A model generated the notes under the pieces. The model saw nothing but the letters and a program-made list of their open reading frames with translations, did not search any database and was not told where the DNA came from. Both the position numbers and the translations under genes were made by a program. Positions 50,500 to 62,440 of a stretch of 64,000 bases of DNA are shown piece after piece. How positions within the stretch are numbered: the stretch's first letter is position 1; each line of letters starts with the position of its first letter. This DNA comes from Diplonema papillatum (lineage: Eukaryota > Euglenozoa > Diplonemea > Diplonemida > Diplonemidae): NCBI GenBank assembly GCA_030068145.1, contig JAPJBO010000947.1, positions 22,541 through 86,540 on the forward strand, in the 5' to 3' direction.

Positions 50500-53384
50500 C
50501 TGCGGGTGGAATCCGATTTATGTTGGCCTACCGTCAAAAAAAAGGGCGCAAAACGAAAGCAGGTTGGTGTCTCGCAGAAACCAGCCATTCCTTTTTTATA
50601 GCTTTATTGCTTCTTTTCTCTCTCGCTCTTTTGGGGATTCGAAAAAAGTCTTCACTCTTTTCTTTCTCGCCTGTTTCGCATATTCATGCTACTTTTTTTT
50701 CGTTGAGGATTTTAAACTGGAACGCGTACGGAACGGATACTCAGGAAGCAGAAACTTGGAGAAGAAATATGGCGTCATGCGGCATTGAGGCTGGAGAGGG
50801 AAGGGATCCAGAGACAGGGGAGGGTTGGCGGGTTGGGGTAAGGGGCGGAGGGGGTGGGTGGATACAAGTTACAATAACCTTTGTCTTTAATTTTTCCCCC
50901 ATTGCTTTCTGCAGGGCTTCCTGGGAGGATCAGGTGGCTACCGGCGGTGTGGCCATATTGTGGTATAGCTCGCGCCCGCCAGCCGACCCTGTGAGCTAGT
51001 GCTGAAAGACTAACTATGAAGAAGATACCCGAAGAAGTACGAGGGTTGGTCCCGGCCCTAGGTAAGCCTGCAATCTGCCGTTTGAAGAGGGACACCTGAC
51101 TTTTCAGCACGGAGCTTCCGACAACAGGGAGGAGGCAGTGTTGAGCTTTGCCACGCAATTGTTGTCCAGGTCAGGTTCGCGGATTGGTGGACCCTGAACT
51201 GTGTCGGCGCCTTCTGCTGGTAGGGACCTCCAACTTCAGAAGTGCTACTCTCCGGCACCGATTGGTATCCCCCCAAGCACGTTTGCGCTAAATTCCGAGT
51301 GTTCGCAGAACGCCGTTTCAGACTCTGCTCTGTTCACTCCAGCATCAGTGTGTCTCGAAGACGGGTCGCAACTCACGGTCACTCAGAGAGAATCAGGGAA
51401 GCAACACACGCAGCAGGAAGGTGGGGGGAGGCGAGGGAAAAGGGCTAACAGAACAGCTTGTGTGCTCTTGGTCGTGATGGGGCCGAGTTACGGGTGTCTC
51501 GGCCTACGGAGCGTCGCTCCTCGGTGCTCTTTAGTAAGGCACATGGGTTTGGTGGATTGGTCTGTCCTGACATTCACGTCGCATCTTCGGCCTGCCGTGA
51601 GCCTGAAATAAGATGGGTAGAATGGGGTCCGAGCGAGAGCAAATGGTCCTAACTCGAAGAACTACATGGGATGGTGGGAAGGGGGCGGGTGGGAGCGGAG
51701 ATGAAGAGAAAACACGAAGACGCAATGCGGGCATAGAAGGAATGGGAAAAGAAATGCGAATCTCGGGAGTGAACTGAAGGAGAAAGAAAAGCTGCCGGCA
51801 AAAGGCTGGGGGAAAAAAAAGCTCACACGAGAAAGCGGCGGAAGGAATTGGAAAACAAAAAAGAAAGGCGTACAAGAACTCGAGAGGAGTCACAACACAA
51901 AAGCAGCGGACGTGAGGGTTGCCTCCCACATTTCGGGAAGCCACACAAAACGCGACAGGTGTAGTCAAATATTCCCTGCAGTACCTGCATACGCTCAAGA
52001 CCGTGCTCAATCAACCCGTGTCATATCTGCTTTTGTACTTCGGGTCTCGGGGAAAAGGAGAGAGGACCCCTATCGTATACCGCTTTCCCCCTCTCCCGTA
52101 CTCCTGGCAACACACACTTAAGCACGGATGTTGCATATTTTCAGAAAGACGGAAAAAGAGCCATGAAAAAGGAAAAAAGAACGTCTCAATATTAAAAAGA
52201 GGAGGGGAAAAAAAGGAAGTGAAGCTCGCTAGACTAATAAGAGGTGCTTTTTCGATTTCTACGGGGGGGGGGGGGGGGGGAGGGGAGAGGGCGGTGGGAC
52301 GCTGGCACAACGCCGCAACCATTAGTGCTTGAGCAAAGAGTGGCAGGGGGGTGTGAAACGAAAGTGCAGTGGCGACAAAATACTCGGAAGCGGCGCCCCA
52401 GTGCAGATTTCGGTGCGGGGTTTGTTGCAGCGCACATCCTCCCCGCTGGAATTTGCGACCGGCGTTGTCCCTCGAGTTTTTGGTGCAAAAGCAGGCTCGT
52501 GTCAAAAGAAAAATGAAGAACGCCGAAAATCGGGTTCGTCGGCAATGGTGCGGTGCGGTGCGGGCTGCCGCGATAACAGGGCATTCGATGCATTTTCCGT
52601 GCTAGAGACCCGCCGGCACCTATACTGCAAACGGGTTTGCGGCAACAATCTTGGCGATTGGCACCGCCTGCTGACTTTAATGTTGTGTGCTAACACTGTA
52701 GCTCGTATCCCTGGCAATGACTGCGGGGCATTTCGCAACGCCCTGAGTTATGCATATAAGTCGAACCTTGAGTGCGTGGGTTCCTCCGAAGAAAGGTCAT
52801 CACACTGCCCTGAGATATGCACGTTGCACCAAAACGACGAATCCATGCGCCGGTGACCAAATCGGGAGTCCAGTCTCAATGAAGAAGAGACAGGCCCGAG
52901 TGAGAATCCCTGAACGCCGTAAAACGAGACTCTGCGAGGCGGTGGACGAGCAAAAAGGAACTGGCAGGTAGTGTGAAAGGAAGAGGGGAGGGGTCGGGAA
53001 CTTTCCACGTTTCGGCCGCGCCCTCCACAAGTTCGGAGCCCGGATCCTCTGTGTGGTGAGTGGAAACACAGCCCATCCACACATTGTCCGGCGACAGCCA
53101 GACCCCCTTTTGAATGAGGCCACCGACGATCAGCATCGAACTGATCAACCGTGATAAATGATGGTTTCTTCTTGGAAAGAACCCGTCTGCACGGGCTCGG
53201 TCTCGGTCTGCTGTGGGCGCCATCTCCAAAACAGCGGTGCTTCACGCCGAGGCTGCTGTGTCCCCTTTGGAGTCAATTTACACTACCTTCCCCTTCTTTG
53301 CCGAGGTCGGACCTGTAAAAGATCGGCACCAACTCTCGCGTTCGTCATGGGAAAAGAGAAAAAAGGACCCCTCTTTCACTTAAC
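50500..53384. other. No firm gene; one weak exon candidate
   Basis: A poly-G tract lies at 52262-52280. A minus-strand stretch at about 53008-53142 encodes MLIVGGLIQKGVWLSPDNVW and THHTEDPGSELVEGAAETWK before a GT, which looks protein-like but is unidentified. Otherwise nothing is supported. Confidence 0.35.
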
Positions 53385-53655
53385 GGCGTTTGAAATGCTC
53401 GGGGCCGCCTGGTGCTTATTCAGAGTTAAAGTTCGCTTGAAATTCCGGGGGTGTTAGGGTCGTGATAAATGGGTTCTAGCTTCTGGTGGAGACAAACAAT
53501 ACAAACTACAGAATGTAGTCTCTTTTTCTTGCACTACACCCAGAGTTTACGCGCCGCCTCGTGTGGGCGCAGCGCGTTTCCTTCCCCCTCGTGATTCGCA
53601 ACTGGCGGCCTCGAGGATTTCCTTCGAAGCGGGTGCTTATTCAAAAAAGAAAAGA
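53385..53655 (+). repeat. SINE-like family A, longest 5' extent
   Basis: Includes GATAAATGGGTTCTAGC, ACAAACAATACAAACTACAG, CGTGTGGGCGCAGCGCG, GCAACTGGCGGCCTCGAGGA and tail GCGGGTGCTTATTCAAAAAA. It shows that the block order head-to-tail spans at least 220 bp. Confidence 0.6.
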
Positions 53656-54354
53656 AAAGGGAATAGTTGAGTCGCAGCTCCTGTCGGAGATTTCAGGGGA
53701 TTCGAGCGAAAGGGTAGGGTACGTTCGGCTTTCTGACTTCCGCGAATCGTGAGCAGTGCAAACTCCGGGGAGGTCGAGTCACTATCCCTGCAGAATTTTG
53801 CATACTTTCAAGAGGAAAACGCATAAGAAGAAGGATGGTTCTTCAGGTGTATTCCGTCGTAAACCGGCCAACCGACAACGCCTGTACAACCTCATCTGAA
53901 TAACAAAAAGCTAAAACCGACTGGAATGCTAATTTAGCCCCCAGCTTTCAGCGGGCTGGTGTTTGCTGCAAGGACCTTTTGTTCTTCGCGGGTTTGAAAC
54001 GCTGCATTCTTTCGAAAAACAGCGCTTCCGGTGAGCACCGAGGTTTCTTTCTGCGCCCGTTGTCCCAAGTTCCTCGCCGGGGAAACCCTCCCCCCCCCCC
54101 GCAAAAAGATACGAAAAGCGGAAAGAAGCTCGAGAAGAAGGAGAAGAACCGGGAGAAATAACAACACAAAAGAAAATGAGCTTTGTTTGGTTCCGATGAT
54201 CTTACCTGCGGCGCGCACTCCTCTGCCCCCCCAGCGCATGTGTCTTCTGAAAACGAGAAGGGTGTGTGGGGGTCGGGTTTGCGGGTTCTTGCAGGGGATC
54301 GTGTCAGCGCGAGTGGGGCGGGGGGGAGGGGTGTGCTACGGCAAGCATGGGGAA

Positions 54355-55357
54355 TTAGCCGCAGCAGCCCTTCTTCTTTGCCTCAACGGGCTTCTTTGGT
54401 TGAGGCTTCGGGGCCACCGGCTTCGGGACGGCTCTCGGCTTCGAGGAGTTGAAGCTCGACTGGATGGTGCCCATGCTCGTCCGCGACTCTTGCTCAATTT
54501 CGTTCCGCTTCCTCTGCTCTTCTGCTTCGAGCGATTCGCGCGCCGCCTTGTCGCGGGCCGGCTTGTCTGCCAACCACTGCGCGTATCCTTGGTTCAGCTT
54601 GCGGAGGGCGTCTGCCTCTTTCTCGAGCGCTTGTTCTCCGCTCTTCAGTTCGAGCGAAAGCGCGCCGTACACTTGGTCCATCTCCTGCAACAACGCGCCG
54701 AATCCCTTCAACTTCAACAGGTCGTCGCCGTTCGCGTTCTTCTCCGCCGTCATCGATCGTTCGATGTTCTGCACGTAGCTGTTGGGCACATACAACTCAC
54801 CCCGCTCGTTGGTTTTGTCGACGGGACAGCTGTTCATCACGTCTTTGCGGTGGCTCAAGCCGACTGCGTAGGCGTACTTGCCTTTCCACTGCAAGATGGC
54901 GGGGTCGACGCCCGGGACGTCTGTGGGTGCCGGCGGCATCGGGCTGTCGGAAAGGCCGGCGGAGTAGCAGTCCTGGATGTAGGCGCCTTCCTTGGACAGC
55001 AACTGCGTGAAAGTGACCTTCGAGTCCTTCCCGTCGTGCAGCATGCCTCCGGCCACGGCCGAGTGGGGCTGTTTGTAGTACGCCGCGCCTGCGTTCGCGG
55101 TGTAGCCGCTCTGCCGGCACAAGTCTTCGGGGTCCGCGTCGGCGCTTTCTTCTGAGGTCTGCAAGCCTTCGTTCATGCCGGTGTACGTTGCGCAGCTGCG
55201 CACTTCTGTGCGGTCGGCATCTTTTGGGCACGGGAGCATCTCTTCGACGGATGGCCCTTCGAACAGAGATGACTCCGCTTGGAACCCAGCCGCTGATGTG
55301 AAGGCAAGAGACGTCTGCGCAGTCGCCAACACCGAGCCGTTGTAGCGCCGAGCAAAC
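54355..55357 (-). CDS. Protein of unknown function, last exon
   Basis: The exon begins after acceptor TACCAG| at 55357 (no ATG nearby; the first in-frame start-like codon is GTG at 55332) and codes for 333 residues to the stop. It starts FARRYNGSVLATAQTSLAFT, contains several spaced cysteines (MLPCPKDADRTEVRSC, EDLCRQSG, IQDCYSAG, VMNSCPVD) in the first 180 residues, then a long helical segment (about 200-285) and a Pro/Lys-rich tail ending KKKGCCG. The C-terminal Cys pair could be lipidated, but that is speculation. No family was recognised. The 5' exon, which must end in phase 2, was not located. Confidence 0.55.
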
Positions 55358-55459
55358 CTGGTAGTCGTGGGTTTTTGTCAATGATGGAAGCCCGTTGCCC
55401 TGCATGGTGTCGTACCCGTCTGCACGGCGTGGACCAGACACTTGCACGGAGGCAGCCGA

Positions 55460-57276
55460 CTAAGGGTGGATCGCTTTAGCATCCAGTATCGGAACCGCTG
55501 CATTAAGCAGGTCGAGTTGCTGAACTCATTTCCACTGCTGGCTTCCATGGACGTCGTTGTCGGGATGAAACAACATGCGGGAAAGCCGTCCGGGTATCGA
55601 ATCGGGAGGTCAGTGAATAAATCACGCGTTCCTGCTATCCTAAATCGAATCCGGGTCCGAAAGACGTGTCGCTGGTCGGACCCCTTCGAATTTCGCCCAT
55701 CCTGCAAAAGCAATGTCATACCCAAGAGAATGCGCCGCACGGTGGTCGGCGGTGTTGTAGCCACGGCTGAGAGGCTTGCCGGCCATACCACCAAGGTAGC
55801 ACTCGCGAAGCTCTGCACGAAGCTTCTTCTCGGCTGCATCGTCCCAGCCTTTGCTGGCGAACTCTACGTCGAAGAGGCCCGGCGGTGTGACATTCGTCTG
55901 GGCTTCGAAGAACCTCATCAGCTGGTACAGCTGTGGAAGTGTTGGTGTGTTACGTTCGCTAGGAAGGCGAATTGGGAAGCCGGGCGGCAGGAGGGCAAAT
56001 AACAGATGCTCGTTCAAAATGAGGACCTGTGGGTGAATTTGTAGCGTGTGGTGCACAACTCAGTATCGGCGTCGTCGCCGACGGTCCTCATCACCTTCTG
56101 CTGCCGTCCATCCTGACACCCTCTCCTTCTTCTCTCCGCCGACGCGTATTCCGCAGCCCCCGTCCACCGTCGCGTGCTCGCCCGCCGACGGTCCTCGTCA
56201 CCTCTCTGGGTAGGCGCTGCACACCCTCTCCTTCTTCTCTCCGCCGACGCATATTCCACATCCCCCGTCCCACCGTCGCGTGCTCGCCCGCCGACGATCC
56301 TCGTCACCTTCTGCTGCCGTCCATCCTGACACCCTCTCCTTCTTCCTTTCTTCTCTCCGCCGACGCATATTCCACAGCCCCCGTCCCACCGTCGCGTGCT
56401 CCCCCCCGCCGACGCGGTCCCGGCGCCTTCGTGTGAAACCCGAGTGGGCGGGGGTCCTTCTGGCCCTACCCACCGCCGATCAAATATGATCGTCAGGTTA
56501 ATCCTCTCCCAAAACACGCTACCAGCTGTTCTCTTTCGTGTTTACAATGCATTGCTACAACAAAGAAAACGCAAACCTTGCGAAGCTCGTCCTTGTTCTT
56601 CGCGTGGGCGTCAGAGTATTGGAGAGGAGCCGGCTTGACCTGCAATAATTTGGGGTCGCTGATGGTGGTGGAGGTGCTAAATATGACTTGACGGTCAAAG
56701 GCTTGATGATTGACAATGAACAGCATCCGATTGGCGCTTTAGCGATCCAACGAGCAAGGGAGTAGGAATCGTCTCCAGGTTTTGCGGTCTTGCTTGTGTG
56801 CACACATCACGCTGTGACTCTTTTGTAGTGAAAAGCTTCCCAAATAATCGCTTCTTCACATAACAGCGACAAAAAAAAAGCCAGCGTCAGGCTGTAAATT
56901 CGATTTCGTGTGCTCAATCGATTGGATGCACACTACGCTGGAATATCCGAGGCCGCCGGGTAATTTTGACGGAAGCTAGCAAGACGGGTCTGTTGCTGTT
57001 GAACGCTCATGTCAGGCACTAAACCCAGGCTTTCCCTGTGATCGTGTAGGTTGCAGCGTTATTCCTTCGTGATGTGCAACGCAGTCTTCTGGGTATCTAC
57101 AAAGCGGGCGTTGGTTTGTACGTGGGGACCTAGCCTGGTGACCGTCGTTTGGCCGATCTCCTAGTTTACAGATTTGATGAATAAAGACTGGGTAGTACCT
57201 CACGTTGCTTCCGCTGATCGGCGAGGTGCGACTCCTCGAAGTCCTGGAACCCTTGAACTTCGTTCTCGGCCGTCAT
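55460..57276 (-). CDS. Small protein of unknown function, four exons reconstructed
   Basis: Coding order 57276-57199, 56639-56577, 55930-55682 and 55519-55460; every intron is phase 0 with GT-AG ends. The product is 149 aa: MTAENEVQGFQDFEESHLAD..., VKPAPLQYSDAHAKNKDELR..., LYQLMRFFEAQTNVTPPGLF... and QLDLLNAAVPILDAKAIHP-stop. It is mostly helical and charged, with a conserved-looking centre (SKGWDDAAEKKLRAELREC, RGYNTADHRAAHSLGYDIAF). No signal peptide or membrane span. Intron 2 contains a 115-bp tandem array. The continuous phase and sharp change from intron to protein-like sequence support the model, but no homologue was recognised. Confidence 0.45.
56060..56440. repeat. Tandem repeat, about 115-bp unit
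   Basis: About three and a half units built on CTCCTTCTTCTCTCCGCCGA and CACCGTCGCGTGCTCGCCCG. The array lies in intron 2 of the small four-exon gene. Confidence 0.8.
56915..57130 (+). repeat. SINE-like family A, diverged copy
   Basis: Contains CCGAGGCCGCCGGGTAA, CAGGCACTAAACCCAGGC, TGTGATCGTGTAGGTTGCAG and CTACAAAGCGGGCGTTGGTT in the order of the other copies; it lies in intron 1 of the four-exon gene. Confidence 0.5.
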
Positions 57277-59699
57277 GCAGGCGGCGCTGTTGTGAGTTGT
57301 GTTCAGCTCAAACTGGCTAGTGCAAGTCGTGTGGTGGTTGTGAACTCGCAGGATGTGCCGCGGACCGGCGCCGGAATATTTCCGGAGTTGGGACTTGCAA
57401 TGAAACGAAGTAACGGACAATCAGCATCAACTGGTCAGCAGGTAGTGTAGGACAGGGCATCCTGCGAAAGTAAGCGTGTGAAACCTTCGGCATGCCGCCT
57501 CTACCTCAGCCACTCTTTCGTAGCCAATGTGTCCACCGACAGACGTGCTGCGACACCGGGAAGAGAACGTAGAACATACCCGAGCTTCGCGGTGAGAATC
57601 TTCCGCATTCCGGCCTCGGACAGGGGGGCACAGGGGGACTGCCCTTGAACTTCGATCCAGGCTGTGAGAAGGTTTCCGTATTATCTCAATGCTCGAGCTT
57701 GTCTCGGACACCCATTTGAGAACAGGAGAAGAAGGGCGGAACGGTTGACTCTTACACGGGGACCGGTCGACTATTCTGGGGGTCGGGGATTGCGGGATGG
57801 GGATGTCTGAAACCCCGAGGGGTGATCTCACTCTCTTGCATACCAATACAATGCAGGGAATAGTTGAGCTGCAGCTCTTGACAAAGACAGATGGGTGTCA
57901 ATCACCGAGAAAAGGAGAGCCGTGAGGGTTAAGTAGTGTATAGAAGCCTCCATAGATGCCCCCGGGTGGGTATATTGGGTAGTATACCAGGTACCCATCC
58001 CTTAAATCCCTCATGGGGGCATTTCTTGGGCCGGCGTGCTATTCTGGAGGTATTTGCAGAACCTCAACTGAAATGTGGACCGCATCCAGCAGCTACAGGC
58101 GTGACAGAGTTGCCTACGTCGTGAGCTGTCAGGGACAGTGACCTGGAGAACTTTGATATGGTTGCATGGCATGGCATGGTTCTGAATCAGTGCCAGTCAT
58201 CCTGAATGATAATCGCGTACGCTTTCCAATCGTTGTTCAGAGTGTCGAAGAACACCACATCACTTTCCATCAAAGCTCGGTATGGCCCCACCCTGCTGTT
58301 TCATCCAACCAGGCTTGGGGGTACTCCTGCAAAACCTCGCTTGGAGTGTCCGCTATACTGTCGTGGTCTGCCAATTATTCAGAAGCCTAGTAGAAACACC
58401 TCGCATATGTTGCTTCTCAGCGTGCTGCTTCAGCTCATCCAATCAGCCTTTTGTCTGTTTCTGCAGTGGTCGCCACTAACTTTGACTTCGCAGCTTTCGG
58501 GGTCCCTTTAGAGCTGCTGGCCCGCAGGTCAACAGAATCCACGTGACACGCAATGCGTTTCGTCGAGATCGGCTGAGGCTGACAATAGAGTCAGTTGTGG
58601 CCGCACCTCGCTCGTTCACAGAAAGTCTTCTGTGTCACTGACGTGGCCGACGATCTGACCCAAAAACGTCCGAATCCATTCTCCACAAAGTCAATAGTCA
58701 TCAATACTGGGTTTGGGTATGGTGACACAAATTGTCAACGCCGCGGGATATTGTGATGCTATACCCTCCAGAACTCGTATTCTGAGGAGGAGAGCTGCCT
58801 TCTTCTGAGCATAGAACCCGGTTTCGCCTCAGAGGTCGCCACATGCACAGCATCGTACTTGCCAGAATATTTCTGCCCAAACCCTCACCCCTGGCATCGT
58901 CTCATATTCCTCTCTTTGTATAATCGGAGGTCCTGAAGTCCCACCATTTTGCCTTGGGCCCGGGGAGAGGGGAGCAAATACTGCGCAGGATACAAGCCAC
59001 CCTGGGATGCTCCTCAAAAACCGGAGTAATTCTGAGAGTTCCTGCAGGAAAGGCAAAATAAAAAATGGACCCCACGATGAGTTCTGCCGGGTTTCTGCCG
59101 GGTTCTTGGCGACTTCTTACCGACTTTCTACCGGGGTCTGGATCACACCATTTGCTCTTCGCTTTTTCTCACGGACGGGGGGGGTCGGTTCTGCTTTTGG
59201 CTCTGTAGGTTCTCCCGACTCCCCAAATCGGTTAGCACAAACTCAAGAGGTCTAGTCAACTATTCCCTGCAGTATTAGCATAATTTCGATAAGAAAGTCG
59301 GCAAACTACGAATCCGTAACCTCGGAAAAGGATTGGCCTGGAGATATCCGTACAGGTGTAGGTTCAAGCGCTGCGAGTGGGTGCTACCCGCGGCTCGGAT
59401 CCTTCCTTGTTGCTTCTCCAGCCGTGAGACTGTCTTTTCCAAGCCCCCAACGTAGATACGGTACGGGCTGCTGCATATTTTCACACCGATCACTTTCACA
59501 AAACAGCCACGTTCCACCCCCGATCCTCGTGTGACTTCTGAATAGTTTGCGAAGAGCTCCGGTATTCGTGTCCGTGGCTTGGAATATTTTAGGGAAACTT
59601 GCAGATATATGCGCAGAAAACTGCAACTTTTTGTGACATGCATACGCAAAATGCAGTTTTTTTTGCAAATATATGCATACCCCCCCGTGTTTAAGATCG
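57277..59699. other. No gene recognised
   Basis: Only short frames without domains. Minor tandem CGGGTTTCTGC-type sequence near 59085-59140. Nothing else is supported. Confidence 0.4.
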
Positions 59700-59775
59700 C
59701 CCCCTCCCCCCCCCGTGTATAAGATCGGTTTTTTTGAGAAATGAGGGCGATCTTATACACGGGGGGGGAGGGGGG
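59700..59775. repeat. Perfect-stem inverted repeat
   Basis: The left arm ends CCCGTGTATAAGATCG at 59727. The right arm starts CGATCTTATACACGGG at 59748 and continues into the complementary G/A run. Stem about 26 bp, loop about 20 bp. The loop-plus-right-arm sequence GAGAAATGAGGGCGATCTTA recurs, slightly changed, at about 39332-39352. Confidence 0.75.
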
Positions 59776-59867
59776 TGGGGTCCCGCGCAGCGGGAAAGTT
59801 TTTTTTTTGGGGGTGTTTTTACTGTTGGGGGGGGATTTTGGCCCCGCGCAGCGGGATTTTTTTTTCG

Positions 59868-61473
59868 GAGAAAACCATAAGGGAAGCACTTAAGTCGGGA
59901 AAATATTTATCGGAAACTGTTTCCGATAAATATTTTTTTTGTTTCCGATAAATATTTTTTTTGTTTCCGATAAATATTTTTTGTTTCCGATAAATATTTT
60001 TCTGTTTCCGATAAATATTTTTTTGTTTCCGATAAATATTTTTTGTTTCCGATAAATATTTTTCTGTTTCCTATAAGTATTGATCACTTTGACAGTAGGT
60101 TCACCTACTTCGTCCCGTGGACGACCGCGACGAAGCCAAATACGATCGTTTTTCTATCTAGTTTCGGGTCGAAAGCCTCCCCAGCAAAGGCTGTTCAATT
60201 TTCAACACCAGATACGCAAACCTTTTCGAATGCAGCACACGGGTATCCATCAAGTGACATCTAACTATCTGGTTGCATTGAGCAGTATCCGGATCTGAAA
60301 GCTGAAGACTTTGTACCACTTCACCGCGACAAAGGTCACGAACCGGGTTCGGCTTACACTGCAGTTGCAGTAAAACTGCGTCTTGCGCACGAGCGCGGAA
60401 ATCCGCCACCCACCATTCGGCTAGATATTGCAAGAACACAACTGCAAAGCTTACTACAAACGGATAGTGTTACAAAGGCGAACGAATCATGCGAGAACCT
60501 ACGTAGGGGCCCCTCAACAGCTTTCAGAACGGCAAGTCAAGAAAAGGATAAGTTTGCACATTCTACTTCCGTCTGATCTGCATGTTCCCCAGTTCTACCC
60601 TTCGTTGATCTGTTGTGTGTATTCGCAACGACTTCATCCGGGTCCTATGCGGCCCCAATACGACAAAACTGCATGCGGTCCTGACCAGGTAACATCCTCC
60701 TACCTGAAAATGTCTAACCACGACTACGGATTTGGTGCCATCGAGGCAGCCATGGAGTGTAAGTATGCCAACGGGGCTTAGTAGTATCGGGGCTGCCGTG
60801 CATACTAGTTCCCGTAAAATATTTGTTTCCCTTGACTTGTGCCATGTCGGACGGTAGGATTTTCCGCGTCAGCCTCATTTCAATCCTGGAGACAAAAGCA
60901 CTCACACAATAAAGAGAGAGTAGCCCATTTCACGGGCCAAAACTGCCTTTGTTGCAGAAATCGGCAACAAAGGCAAGCGATGACAGAACAGCGCACACGA
61001 AGACGACCGGCTCTGAAGAGACCCGCGCCGCAAGCTGCGCGAGCAGAGGGTGCCAAGCAAACCACGAAGGAAGGCGAGGAGATTCAGATGGCACAGCAGG
61101 ACGCCCGCGAGGGATCACCGAGGTCGAAAGACAGAAAAGGGAAAGCAGGCGTGGCCGGCTTGAAAAGCTGCAAGCGCGGAGAAGGCACAGGTACAGAGCA
61201 GTCCACATGCAGACGAGCAGTGAAGCGGCCCACATCACAGAGGTCTATCACACTGGCTCCGGATTACTTAGGGTCCTCGCAAAATCCAATGAAATTGCTT
61301 GCCCAATGGGACTCCCCTTGGTCACATTTCGCACTGGGGACTAGTCCCCAGGAACCCGTATCAAAAATATTTATCGGAAACAAAAAATATTTATATCGGA
61401 AACAAAAAAATATTTATCGGAAACGTTCCGATAAATATTTTCCCCACTTAAGTGATTCCGATATGGTTTTGTC
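59868..61473. mobile_element. Non-autonomous inverted-repeat element with subterminal arrays
   Basis: About 50-bp imperfect terminal inverted repeats at 59868-59917 and 61425-61473 share AAAACCATA, CACTTAAGT and GGGGAAAATATTTATCGGAA. Inside the left end (59918-60075) are about eight units of GTTTCCGATAAATATTTT. Inside the right end (61363-61424) are three units in inverted orientation. Subterminal motif arrays of this kind are typical transposase-binding regions of DNA transposons. The interior (about 1.3 kb) has no recognised transposase. A 239-codon frame from 60839 crosses the right end and is not convincing. No target-site duplication was identified with certainty. Confidence 0.65.
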
Positions 61474-61823
61474 TCTTTTTTTTCTGGGGTACTTTTTCTC
61501 CGAAGGGGAGAACGAAGAAGTCATTCAGTTCAAAAGATTTCACGCAAGCACTTGAAGCCCTTCCGCGTTTGCATTCTGTAGTGGAGGCTGGGGTATAACC
61601 ACGTCTCGCGTAAGTCCCTACTAGTATCAGCAGCCTTTTTATCTTCTTCTTTTTCGCGCTTCGCTACGTCTTTCAAAGCGAGTCAGCTTTTCATCACTGC
61701 TGCACGCACATGTCTGTCCTCTTCGCTTCTCATTTTTGGGTCAAACCCCTATGCTAACGCAAAACCATGTCTGCGTACTCCATCATGAGTTCGTAGCCTC
61801 TTCAGCTTGCCGCCGCAGCTACC

Positions 61824-62230
61824 ATGGGGGGGACTACGGTGACATACTCCCGTTTGACAACGTGCACAATATGCAAAGAGTCTTCACGAGCATCGCCGGC
61901 GTCAGAACCGTTCCTGATGCTTGAACTCAAAAACAGGGAGAAGCCCTACACCGAGTCAGTTGAGGATCTGATAAAGAAAGTGCAAAACAAGAGAGCAACC
62001 AAAGTGGACGACTTCCCCTGTAGCACCTGTAACAAAAGGACCGTTGGATTTACGAAGGAGTATTACACATTTCCAAAGCAAATGGATGTAACACTGCAAC
62101 GAGCACAGCTATCGAAAAAAACACGCGAAGAAATAAAAATACCAGCCCGCACCCCGATCCGACAAACCATACTGATCGGTGAAGACTCCTACACGGTAAA
62201 AGGCTTCATTTCAGGTCATTACTATTTTAG
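61824..62230 (+). CDS. Ubiquitin-specific protease (USP) fragment
   Basis: Part of the catalytic domain of a USP-type deubiquitinase. The frame contains a zinc-ribbon-like pair, CTICKESS and FPCSTCNKR, with USP spacing between (FLMLELKNREKPYTESVEDL), followed by the FTKEYYTFPKQMDVTLQRA region (finger/palm, K-x-x-x-x-x-P-x-x-L-x-x-x-L-x-R pattern) and SYTVKGFISGHYYF, which resembles the end of the YxLxAxxxHxGxxxxGHY box with part of the H-x-G segment missing or in another exon. The N-terminal Cys box is not visible upstream. Frame limits are arbitrary. It is either one exon of a split gene or a pseudogene. Confidence 0.5.
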
Positions 62231-62396
62231 GCGGTGGATATGGTGTGGGTGTACGACCCACGCTCGAATACTGTTCCGCGGGTTCGTCCTGCCGCTGTTG
62301 TGCACGCAGCAACAGAATGGTGGACACAACAGGTTGCCGAGAAGAACAAGTGAATGGGATAAGCATGGCCCGAAGTCTGGGGTGTGATGGGTGGGG

Positions 62397-62440
62397 AATT
62401 GCAAGAACACGTGTTTGGAATGGGTATGTGCTCAGGGTGT
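62397..62440. repeat. Dispersed repeat family B, short fragment
   Basis: AATTGCAAGAACACGTGTTTGG followed by GGGTATGTGCTCA matches the head of the family B copies and stops after about 40 bp. Confidence 0.55.

Noticed and set aside
60839-61555. 239-codon plus-strand frame as transposase of the inverted-repeat element
   Set aside because: It reads through the right subterminal array and terminal repeat, has no catalytic motif, and is Arg/Gln/Lys-rich low complexity.
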